A DNA stretch of 5,649 bases from Actinomycetota bacterium (GTDB lineage: Bacteria; Actinomycetota; Actinomycetes; Actinomycetales; Microbacteriaceae). Position numbers and translations under genes: made by a program. Position 1 is the first letter of the stretch; the number at the start of each line of letters is the position of its first letter. Positions 1 through 4,781 of the stretch are shown one piece after another. Below the pieces are notes generated by a model, which was not told the DNA's origin, searched no databases, and saw only the letters and a list, made by a program, of their open reading frames with translations. The DNA is taken from assembly GCA_010028615.1 (NCBI GenBank), contig RHAS01000059.1, positions 1 to 5,649 of the forward strand, given 5' to 3'.

Positions 1-241
1 CAAGTTAGTTCCAAGATCGGTAACTGGTTCAGTTTTGGATCACGACAAAGCGCTCTCACAAGTTGAACAGCTACTAACCAAATCCCAAGTCACCAGCATC
101 GATGGCGTTGCAATTCCGCTTATTGTTCGAACGATTTGTGTTCATGCCGATACACCGGATGCAGTGAAAACAGCAAAAGACGTTAGGGCACTTCTTCTAG
201 AACTTGGGATTGAACTAAAAGGCTTCCACTCCAATGGCTGA
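1..241 (+). CDS. pxpA: 5-oxoprolinase subunit A (PxpA, LamB/YcsF family), C-terminal part only
   Basis: This is the 3' end of a gene that enters from the left; the frame is open from base 2 to the TGA at 239-241, giving about 79 residues. The peptide begins KLVPRSVTGSVL and contains TSIDGVAIPL and TICVHADTPDAV. These match the conserved C-terminal end of the LamB/YcsF family (LVPR-x-x-x-G-x-V-L, then ICVHGD-x-P-x-A). PxpA works with PxpB and PxpC as the cytosolic ATP-dependent 5-oxoprolinase that opens 5-oxo-L-proline to L-glutamate. It is followed without a gap by pxpB, which overlaps it by 8 nt, and then by pxpC, which is the standard operon order and supports the call. The TTG at 35 is an internal leucine codon, not a start, because family similarity continues upstream of it. 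The N-terminal catalytic part of the protein lies outside the window and cannot be assessed. Confidence 0.93.
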   Translation, partial: KLVPRSVTGSVLDHDKALSQVEQLLTKSQVTSIDGVAIPLIVRTICVHADTPDAVKTAKDVRALLLELGIELKGFHSNG

Positions 242-842
242 GTTCAGTCAATACGGGGAACGCTCAGTTCTTGTTCAGTTAGGTGAATCACCGCTTGGCT
301 ATCTGACTGAGATTCAAAATCTATTTCCAGAGGCTCAAATTAGTCCAGGGTTAGCGAGCGTCGTTATAACTTTCGAAGATATTGCTGACCACGTTCAGAA
401 AGTCAAAAGTGTTTTCCCGACTTCCCCTTCTGGAAAGGCTTTTGGAACGGGTAAAAAATTCCATATACCTGTTGAATACTCAGGCGAGGATCTTGCTCAA
501 GCAGCTAAGGCAGCAGAGATTAGCGTCGATGAGCTAATTAAGGTTCATCAAGAAACCATCTGGCAGGTTGCGCTTATAGGTTTTGCGCCAGGCTTTCCTT
601 ATCTTCTGCCTAAGACAAACCAAGATCTCTTCAAGATGATTGGTCGTCTTGCAAGCCCTAGAGCTAAAGTGCCTGCAGGTTCTGTTGGGCTGGCGGCTGG
701 AATGAGTTGCATCTATCCGCAAGCTTCCCCAGGTGGTTGGCACTTAATCGGCATTACCAACACTTTGTTATTTGATGCAGCAAAAGAAAAACCAAGTCTC
801 CTTGCTATAGGCGATGAACTTATTTTTGAGGCAATCTCATGA
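234..842 (+). CDS. pxpB: 5-oxoprolinase subunit B (PxpB, KipI/AHS1 family)
   Basis: A 202-residue cytosolic protein, slightly short for the family. Hallmarks in order: HIPVEYSGEDL (77-87), GFAPGFPYL (116-124), SPRAKVPAGSVGLAAG (141-156) and SPGGWHLIG (165-173). These are the conserved blocks of the carboxyltransferase C/D (AHS1) domain, also found in urea amidolyase and in Bacillus KipI. With PxpC it forms the subunit pair that cooperates with PxpA in ATP-driven cleavage of 5-oxoproline to glutamate. The ATG at 234 lies inside the end of pxpA (8-nt overlap), and a purine-rich AAAAGG at 217-222 is 11 nt upstream, so initiation is probably helped by translational coupling. The stop overlaps the pxpC start by 4 nt (ATGA). 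In Bacillus the orthologue was named for inhibiting the sporulation kinase KinA; the 5-oxoprolinase role fits this operon better. Confidence 0.95.
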   Translation: MAEFSQYGERSVLVQLGESPLGYLTEIQNLFPEAQISPGLASVVITFEDIADHVQKVKSVFPTSPSGKAFGTGKKFHIPVEYSGEDLAQAAKAAEISVDELIKVHQETIWQVALIGFAPGFPYLLPKTNQDLFKMIGRLASPRAKVPAGSVGLAAGMSCIYPQASPGGWHLIGITNTLLFDAAKEKPSLLAIGDELIFEAIS

Positions 843-1732
843 CGATTGAAGTATTAGCCACTGGGCTAACGCTGATTCAAGATGCTGGCAGGGATGGTTA
901 TACCAACATTGGCGTATCTAGATCAGGGGCCTGGGATGATCTAAGTTATCGGCTTATTAGCAATTTAGTTGGAGAAACTAATCCAGCTGTTTTCGAGGTA
1001 ATCGCTGGAACCTTCAGTCTAAAAACTTCCAAACAAGTAATTGTTGCAGTCGTTGGTTGTGGATTGATTAGAGCAAATGGAATACCAATTAGTACCAATA
1101 GCTGCTTCTTACTCGAGGGTAATAACGTGCTCGAAGTCGAACCAAATGGTGACGGTCCTGTTTATTTAGCAATCGCTGGTATTCAAATTCCTAAGATTTT
1201 GGATTCAGTAGCGCAAGACACTCTTTCCGGACTCGGTCCAGAAGCTTTAATTGCAAACCAGGTCTTTGAAGTTGACGATGCAGTCAGAGAAGATTTTCGA
1301 GTTGGCTCGTTTATTCAGGCGTATCCAAAAACCGACAAAACCGTCATCAGATACCTTGCAGGCCAAGATCCCCAAAACATTTTAGGTAAGTATCTAGTAC
1401 AGGCCAATTCAAGAACCGGAATACGTCTTTCTGTTGGAGAGAACCTATCTTCAATAGCTACCCTGCCGAGTTTTCCGGTCATGCCCGGTGTTATCCAACT
1501 AACTCCATCTGGTGAGCCTGTAATTCTCGGCTGCGACTGCGGCACAACCGGTGGCTACAGCGCAACTGGAGTAGTTATCAGCGCAGATCTCCATAAGTTA
1601 TCGAGGTTGAGATCCGGAGATAACTTGTTACTACAAAAGGTTTCTATCGATGAAGCAAGAACCCTGCTTTCTGAGCAACAACAAAGCATTAGAAAAGCCG
1701 TGATCAGACCCAGTGAAATGGGGGCTTGGTAA
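839..1732 (+). CDS. pxpC: 5-oxoprolinase subunit C (PxpC, KipA/AHS2 biotin-dependent carboxyltransferase family)
   Basis: A 297-residue cytosolic protein of normal family length. Conserved blocks: TLIQDAGRDGYTNIGVSRSG (11-30), DSVAQDTLSGLGPE (122-135), SRTGIRL (191-197), then a long C-terminal block at 215-261 with MPGVIQLTPSGEPVIL, the TTGGY signature (236-240), ISADLHKLSRL and RSGD. This is the carboxyltransferase A/B (AHS2) fold, the partner of the PxpB domain; the two are fused in urea amidolyases. It completes the ATP-dependent 5-oxoprolinase that removes spontaneously formed 5-oxoproline and recovers glutamate. The ATG at 839 overlaps the pxpB stop (ATGA), with GAGG at 828-831 placed 7 nt upstream. 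No terminator follows: the next gene's operator begins 2 nt after the stop. Confidence 0.95.
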   Translation: MTIEVLATGLTLIQDAGRDGYTNIGVSRSGAWDDLSYRLISNLVGETNPAVFEVIAGTFSLKTSKQVIVAVVGCGLIRANGIPISTNSCFLLEGNNVLEVEPNGDGPVYLAIAGIQIPKILDSVAQDTLSGLGPEALIANQVFEVDDAVREDFRVGSFIQAYPKTDKTVIRYLAGQDPQNILGKYLVQANSRTGIRLSVGENLSSIATLPSFPVMPGVIQLTPSGEPVILGCDCGTTGGYSATGVVISADLHKLSRLRSGDNLLLQKVSIDEARTLLSEQQQSIRKAVIRPSEMGAW

Positions 1733-1733
1733 T

Positions 1734-1764
1734 AGTGTTGCACTTTTTCTACAAGTGATACACT
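1734..1764. promoter_or_regulatory. Putative tandem operator: two AGTG-N3-CACT palindromes
   Basis: AGTGTTGCACT at 1734-1744 and AGTGATACACT at 1754-1764 are two copies of AGTG-N3-CACT, with centres exactly 20 bp apart (about two helical turns). The second extends to AAGTG-ATA-CACTT at 1753-1765. The copies cover the putative -35 and -10 boxes. Placement on the same DNA face over the promoter of a toxin-antitoxin pair is what an autorepressing antitoxin, alone or with its toxin, would need. The repeats are directly visible; binding by the downstream antitoxin is inferred. Confidence 0.55.
1738..1764 (+). promoter_or_regulatory. Putative promoter of the toxin-antitoxin module
   Basis: TTGCAC at 1738-1743 resembles a -35 box and TACACT at 1759-1764 a -10 box. 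The spacer is 15 nt, shorter than the usual 16-18, which lowers certainty. If the -10 is right, transcription would start near 1771, the first base of the antitoxin ATG. That would explain why no Shine-Dalgarno sequence precedes that ATG. Confidence 0.45.
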
Positions 1765-1770
1765 TTATCC

Positions 1771-2040
1771 ATGCCAACTTCCCGAACAAGACACATGGTT
1801 ACTGAAAGTGACCAGATCAAAAAAGCCATCGACGATGCTGCTCTAGTTTGGCCAGAACTTGCCAACGAACGGGCTGAGCTCCTTCGAAATCTCATTAGCC
1901 AGGGAGCTGAGATCGTCGCCGCGAAAGCCAAGGGTAAAAAGAATGAACGGGAAAAGGCAGTAAAGAACCTTATCTCGATTGGCACAGGTCTTTGGCCAAA
2001 TAACTTTCTGAGCCAAAGAAAAGATGAATGGCCAAACTAG
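1771..2040 (+). CDS. Antitoxin of a VapBC-type module, probable ribbon-helix-helix protein
   Basis: An 89-residue protein directly upstream of a PIN-domain toxin and overlapping it by 13 nt. The N-terminus SRTRHMVT (4-11) looks like the DNA-binding strand of a ribbon-helix-helix fold, followed by two predicted helices, DQIKKAIDDAALVWP (14-28) and ERAELLRNLISQGAEIVAA (33-51). A charged linker (AKAKGKKNEREK, 51-62) leads to a C-terminal segment, VKNLISIGTGLWPNNF, suited to wrapping and blocking the toxin. The start is taken at 1771 because RTRHMVTE resembles the N-termini of small actinobacterial antitoxins (recalled, not searched) and the promoter predicts a leaderless mRNA beginning there. 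The alternative ATG at 1795 has no convincing Shine-Dalgarno and would remove the predicted strand. It is expected to neutralise the toxin and repress its own promoter through the AGTG-N3-CACT sites. I cannot assign it to a named VapB subfamily. Confidence 0.78.
   Translation: MPTSRTRHMVTESDQIKKAIDDAALVWPELANERAELLRNLISQGAEIVAAKAKGKKNEREKAVKNLISIGTGLWPNNFLSQRKDEWPN
1843..2040 (+). repeat. 12-bp perfect inverted repeat linking antitoxin interior to toxin start
   Basis: CTAGTTTGGCCA at 1843-1854 is the exact reverse complement of TGGCCAAACTAG at 2029-2040; 174 nt separate the arms. The right arm covers the last two bases of the toxin start codon, toxin codons 2 and 3, and the antitoxin stop. 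A third copy of the core, TTTGGCCA at 1991-1998, can also pair with 2029-2036 (8 bp, 30-nt loop). Each core encodes Trp-Pro in the antitoxin frame. The pairing potential is seen; a role in holding the toxin start closed is inferred. Confidence 0.5.
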
Positions 2041-2426
2041 TCTTTGACGCAAGCGCAGTCATCTCGCTGTTTGATTCTCGAAGCGTTCATCACAGCTGGG
2101 CACTTTCAGTATTCACTTCAAATGGCGATGCGGAGTTTTTTATTTCAGCGCTTACCTACGCGGAGATTCTGGTTCATCCTGCAAAAGTCAAGCAACTTGA
2201 AGTATTTAGCAAAAATCTGGCTAAAGCGGGGTTTCAAGTTGTCGGGATAGATCAAGATTCAGCCGACGAAATAGCTAAAACTAGAGCCATAACCGGACTA
2301 AAGATGCCCGATGCAGTAGTGCTATGCCTCGCTAAAGAAATAGACGCAACCTTAGTTTCAACAGATAAAGATGTGCTTGCCAAAGCAAGGACGGCAAAAC
2401 TTAATACTCTGAAGCCAAGAAACTAG
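2028..2426 (+). CDS. vapC: PIN-domain ribonuclease toxin, VapC family
   Basis: A 132-residue PIN-domain protein of usual VapC length. The acidic active-site residues are all visible: Asp7 in LVFDASAVISLF, Glu46 in LTYAEILVHP, Asp95 in GLKMPDAVVLCLA and Asp113 in LVSTDKD. In this family they coordinate Mg2+/Mn2+ and cut RNA, often initiator tRNA, other tRNAs or 23S rRNA; the target here cannot be read from sequence. The module appears intact, with no frameshift or missing catalytic residue. The ATG at 2028 lies within the last codons of the antitoxin gene, 13 nt before the end of its stop codon, in a different frame, with a purine-rich AAAGAAAAGA just upstream. This favours translation coupled to the antitoxin. 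The start codon is also covered by a possible long-range stem with antitoxin mRNA. Confidence 0.92.
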   Translation: MAKLVFDASAVISLFDSRSVHHSWALSVFTSNGDAEFFISALTYAEILVHPAKVKQLEVFSKNLAKAGFQVVGIDQDSADEIAKTRAITGLKMPDAVVLCLAKEIDATLVSTDKDVLAKARTAKLNTLKPRN

Positions 2427-2453
2427 AAGTATTTTCTAAATCTATTTAGTTTC
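2419..2453. terminator. Possible weak bidirectional terminator between convergent genes
   Basis: GAAACTA at 2419-2425 and TAGTTTC at 2447-2453 form 7-bp inverted arms around the 15-bp gap between vapC and the convergent membrane gene. Smaller alternative pairings lie inside (TAGAA/TTCTA at 2424-2438, CTAAAT/ATTTAG at 2436-2449). All are AT-rich and lack a clear T tract, so this would be weak at best. Confidence 0.22.
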
Positions 2454-3095
2454 GACCTGGATTTTGCCACGGCCTAGGTTGAATAGCAATCCGACAAAGC
2501 CAACAATCAGGATGTAACTGTTCAGCACCTGAAGGCTGTCATTCTCGCTGACCATAAGAATTACTCCACCTAAAACAATTAGGTTGAAGAATATTCTGGT
2601 CAAGGCGGCTTGACGCCAAACAGTAATCCTGGTGCTGATCACATGAAGTGCTGGCATGAAAGCTCCGCCGAAGGCTAATACATAAAGAATCAATACTTCA
2701 GGTTGAGCTCCAAAGTAAAGCAGTCCGTTTTCACTAAAGTGTGGGTCAGATGGAAGTACCACTGTTCTTAGCACAAATAGCGCAGCCAAGAAAACAATAG
2801 CGATTGAGAAAATCAGGATCTTGTTATTCTTCTGCCAGTTGAAGGTAGCAGCACTTACTAGGAACAGAAAGCCTAGAACAAATGGAAGCACCGATAGTGC
2901 TACCGGCATGGCTAGTTCAGTTGGCTTCAATCCAACTACTAATCCCCAGCCAAGAAATGCCAAGCCGAACATTGCAATTGCGATTCCGAAGTCTCTAAAT
3001 GGGTTCACTTTGAGTGACCAGAACTTGAAGCCGATGAACGCGAAAATACCGCTGCCTAGAAGAAAGAACAGCACGACGTTTAGATTTGACAACAT
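2442..3095 (-). CDS. Seven-helix integral membrane protein of unknown function
   Basis: A protein of 217 residues from the chosen start, not recognised as any named family. It has about seven hydrophobic stretches, at roughly 6-26, 36-55, 62-84, 92-112, 133-153, 166-183 and 192-207. The longest soluble loop, between helices four and five (LPSDPHFSENGLLYFGAQPE), is acidic. A short basic connection (TRITVWRQAALTR) precedes helix six, and the tail is GRGKIQVETK. There is no cleavable signal peptide and no visible catalytic motif. The frame is open to a GTG at 3146, but the ATG at 3095 is preferred: it has AAGGGGAG 4 nt upstream, and a good -10 box (TATACT) lies between the two candidates. The gene is divergent from the M48 protease gene, so the two may share control, but no functional link is shown. 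It ends facing vapC, 15 bp away. Confidence 0.82.
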   Translation of the reverse strand: MLSNLNVVLFFLLGSGIFAFIGFKFWSLKVNPFRDFGIAIAMFGLAFLGWGLVVGLKPTELAMPVALSVLPFVLGFLFLVSAATFNWQKNNKILIFSIAIVFLAALFVLRTVVLPSDPHFSENGLLYFGAQPEVLILYVLAFGGAFMPALHVISTRITVWRQAALTRIFFNLIVLGGVILMVSENDSLQVLNSYILIVGFVGLLFNLGRGKIQVETK

Positions 3096-3099
3096 TAAT

Positions 3100-3107
3100 C
3101 TCCCCTT
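3100..3107 (-). promoter_or_regulatory. Shine-Dalgarno that fixes the membrane-protein start at 3095
   Basis: Read on the minus strand, this is AAGGGGAG followed by ATTA and the ATG at 3095-3093. It is a strong ribosome-binding match, while the upstream GTG at 3146 has only an abutting AGGA. It therefore decides the start. Confidence 0.72.
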
Positions 3108-3125
3108 ATTAGTTGGTGTGTTTAG

Positions 3126-3131
3126 AGTATA
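3126..3131 (-). promoter_or_regulatory. Putative -10 box of the seven-helix membrane-protein gene
   Basis: On the minus strand this reads TATACT, five of six matches to TATAAT. It would place the transcript start near 3119, giving a leader of about 24 nt before the ATG at 3095. No good -35 box is visible at 16-18 bp, so the call rests on the -10 and its position. Confidence 0.42.
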
Positions 3132-3210
3132 TTCCTCACTTTTCACTCCTACGACTAGGCAAAGAGGTGAAATATAACGATTTAAATACCTCGGATCGGC
3201 GGCCCAAATT

Positions 3211-3226
3211 GTAGTATTATTACTAC
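3211..3226. promoter_or_regulatory. Palindrome GTAGTA-N4-TACTAC in the divergent promoter region
   Basis: GTAGTA at 3211-3216 and TACTAC at 3221-3226 are perfect 6-bp inverted arms around TTAT. It lies 25 bp upstream of the M48 protease start. It also includes TATTAT (3215-3220), a five-of-six -10 match that would give a leader of about 24 nt; no good -35 accompanies it. A repressor bound here would block that promoter, so an operator role is plausible but unproven. Confidence 0.4.
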
Positions 3227-3238
3227 ATAACCCAACCC

Positions 3239-3244
3239 GAGGAG
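3239..3244 (+). promoter_or_regulatory. Shine-Dalgarno of the M48 protease gene
   Basis: GAGGAG lies 6 nt upstream of the ATG at 3251. This near-ideal spacing fixes the start of the protease. Confidence 0.75.
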
Positions 3245-3250
3245 TAGTGA

Positions 3251-4480
3251 ATGTCGGCTGAATTGCTAAAGACTTTGATCATCGTAATTACGGTTTCTAT
3301 CGCCATTTTCCGCGTGATTCTAAACGAACTAGACGTTAGATCCAGTGCTCAAGCCCTCTCCGGTAAGCCTAGTGAGGACACAGTGAAAGCTGTTGCCTAC
3401 ACCAAGGCCAAGCACCGCTTTGAAAACGCCAACATCCTTATCCAAATGGTTCTAGTCCTCTGCTTCCTAATTTTTGGCTGGTTCGGTCAGTTCCAACAGT
3501 TGATTGCAGCCAACATCCAAGGTCAACTCTGGCAAGACTTTGTCTTTCTAATTAGCTTGCTCGGTGGCTTATTTGTTTTTGGTATTCCCTTTTCGGTCTA
3601 TAGAACCTTTGTCCTGGAAGCAAAGTTTGGCTTCAACAGAACAACCATCGCCACTTTTATTCTTGACCGAGTTCGCGGAATCATTATTGGAGGGCTGATC
3701 CTGGTCCCACTAAGCCTTGCCCTGCTTTGGATTTATCAACTAATCCCAACCCAAATTTGGTGGATTGCATTCATCATCTTGAGTTTGGTAAATCTAATCA
3801 TGTTTGCCATTGGCACAACGGTTATTTTGCCGCTATTCAACAAGCTTCAAGAATTGCCAGAGGGAGAACTAAAAACTAAGATTCTAAAGCTCTGTCAGGA
3901 TCAGAACTACAAGCTAAAGAGAATATTTGTGATGGACGGGTCAAAGCGTTCGTCTAAAACAAACGCTTTCTTTAGCGGAATTGGTAAATCAAAGACCATA
4001 GTGCTATTTGATTCACTCATCGAAAAGCACACTGTTGATGAGGTGGTGGGTGTTTTAGGTCACGAAATTGGCCATGATCGCCTTGGACATGTGAAGACCA
4101 TATTCTTACTGAACCTAATCCAGAGCTTTTTTATCTTTGCTCTTTTTGGCTGGGCAGTTCAGGAACCCGCCCTTTCACAAGCGCTTGGTGGTAACGGTGT
4201 TGAACTTGAACTAGCGCTAATTGCATTCGCCATGCTGTTTTCACCAATATCATTCCTACTGGGAATTCTTGATAACAGCATCTCCAGAAGAAATGAGCAC
4301 GGCTCGGACATTTTTGCAGCTAAAGCCTATGGAGCGAAACATATAATCTCGGCGCTGAAACGTCTAGGGATTGATAACTTGTCCAACCCTAAACCGCATC
4401 CGATGTATGTGACGGTTTACTACTCTCACCCACCGGTAAGCCAGAGAATTGCTCACGTGGAAAAGATGGTCAAGGCTTAG
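3251..4480 (+). CDS. M48 family (Ste24/CAAX-protease-like) membrane zinc metalloprotease
   Basis: A 409-residue integral-membrane protease, the usual length for bacterial Ste24-like enzymes and longer than HtpX (about 290). Key signatures: YRTFVLEAKFGFNRTT (117-132) of the N-terminal M48 membrane domain, TNAFFSGIGKSKTIVLFD (237-254), the zinc motif HEIGH (271-275; His271, Glu272, His275), the probable third zinc ligand Glu349 in SRRNEHGSDIFA, and YSHPPVSQRI (391-400) near the C-terminus. Hydrophobic segments lie at about 5-22, 60-80, 97-119, 143-165, 168-195, 281-303 and 320-345, as expected for the helical barrel that encloses the active site. Yeast Ste24 trims prenylated a-factor precursor. 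Bacteria lack that substrate, so a role in turnover or quality control of membrane proteins is the likelier inference. The start is supported by GAGGAG at 3239-3244. The palindrome at 3211-3226 may regulate it. The last 11 bp overlap the convergent 87-residue gene. Confidence 0.93.
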   Translation: MSAELLKTLIIVITVSIAIFRVILNELDVRSSAQALSGKPSEDTVKAVAYTKAKHRFENANILIQMVLVLCFLIFGWFGQFQQLIAANIQGQLWQDFVFLISLLGGLFVFGIPFSVYRTFVLEAKFGFNRTTIATFILDRVRGIIIGGLILVPLSLALLWIYQLIPTQIWWIAFIILSLVNLIMFAIGTTVILPLFNKLQELPEGELKTKILKLCQDQNYKLKRIFVMDGSKRSSKTNAFFSGIGKSKTIVLFDSLIEKHTVDEVVGVLGHEIGHDRLGHVKTIFLLNLIQSFFIFALFGWAVQEPALSQALGGNGVELELALIAFAMLFSPISFLLGILDNSISRRNEHGSDIFAAKAYGAKHIISALKRLGIDNLSNPKPHPMYVTVYYSHPPVSQRIAHVEKMVKA

Positions 4481-4733
4481 CAGGCTTATTTATTCTGAAG
4501 GTATTCCAGATTGCAATACCGGATAACAGAATAGGTGTCAGCCCAATTAGGATTCCATTGCCTTCGATCAAGGTTATGGAAATCCAGATTCCGGTAATTA
4601 GACCAATGACAGCAAAAACAATTGTGAAGATCTTGCCGACAAGATGCCTAATCCAGGACAATCCGAAAGCTATCAACGCGCTACTGTAAATAAACAACAA
4701 AATCAAAACTGCCAGAAAAGCTAAAGACTCCAC
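4470..4733 (-). CDS. Small three-helix membrane protein of unknown function
   Basis: An 87-residue, strongly hydrophobic protein with about three membrane segments (4-25, 31-55, 60-78) and a short basic tail (RINKPAKP). No family is recognised and no catalytic or metal-binding motif is visible. It starts at a GTG (4733-4731), supported by AAGGAG at 4740-4745 on the minus strand with 6-nt spacing, which makes this a credible gene rather than a chance frame. It follows the asparaginase gene on the same strand after a 48-bp gap, so co-transcription is possible. Its last codons overlap the convergent M48 protease gene by 11 bp. Confidence 0.75.
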   Translation of the reverse strand: MESLAFLAVLILLFIYSSALIAFGLSWIRHLVGKIFTIVFAVIGLITGIWISITLIEGNGILIGLTPILLSGIAIWNTFRINKPAKP

Positions 4734-4739
4734 ACTAAA

Positions 4740-4745
4740 CTCCTT
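4740..4745 (-). promoter_or_regulatory. Shine-Dalgarno supporting a GTG start
   Basis: On the minus strand this reads AAGGAG, 6 nt before the GTG at 4733. It is the main evidence that the small membrane-protein gene is translated from a GTG codon. Confidence 0.65.
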
Positions 4746-4781
4746 TTCTCTGCCTACTATTACATGCTAAACAAACTAGGG

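Noticed and set aside
534..1985. Minus-strand open frames at 534-743, 1315-1545, 1555-1743 and 1749-1985
   Set aside because: They lie opposite well-supported pxpB, pxpC and antitoxin genes, have low-complexity or arginine/serine-rich translations and no family resemblance; they are shadows.
1843..2250. Minus-strand frame 1843-2052 and plus-strand frame 2044-2250
   Set aside because: Both overlap the antitoxin and PIN toxin, whose conserved residues fix the true frames.
3093..3146. GTG at 3146 as start of the seven-helix membrane protein
   Set aside because: The added 17 residues are polar, the ATG at 3095 has a strong AAGGGGAG, and the TATACT promoter box lies between the two candidates.
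3141..3172. TTTCAC (3141-3146) and GTGAAA (3167-3172) inverted pair
   Set aside because: Six-base arms 20 nt apart in AT-rich DNA are expected by chance, and they match no promoter element.
2821..3177. Plus-strand frame of 118 residues
   Set aside because: It is antisense to the hydrophobic membrane-protein gene; the Pro/Asn/Lys-rich translation is what the complement of such a gene gives, and there is no Shine-Dalgarno.
4755..4766. TACTATTACATG near the small membrane gene as a second copy of the 3211-3226 palindrome
   Set aside because: It shares only short AT-rich stretches and lacks the inverted arms, so similarity is likely chance.
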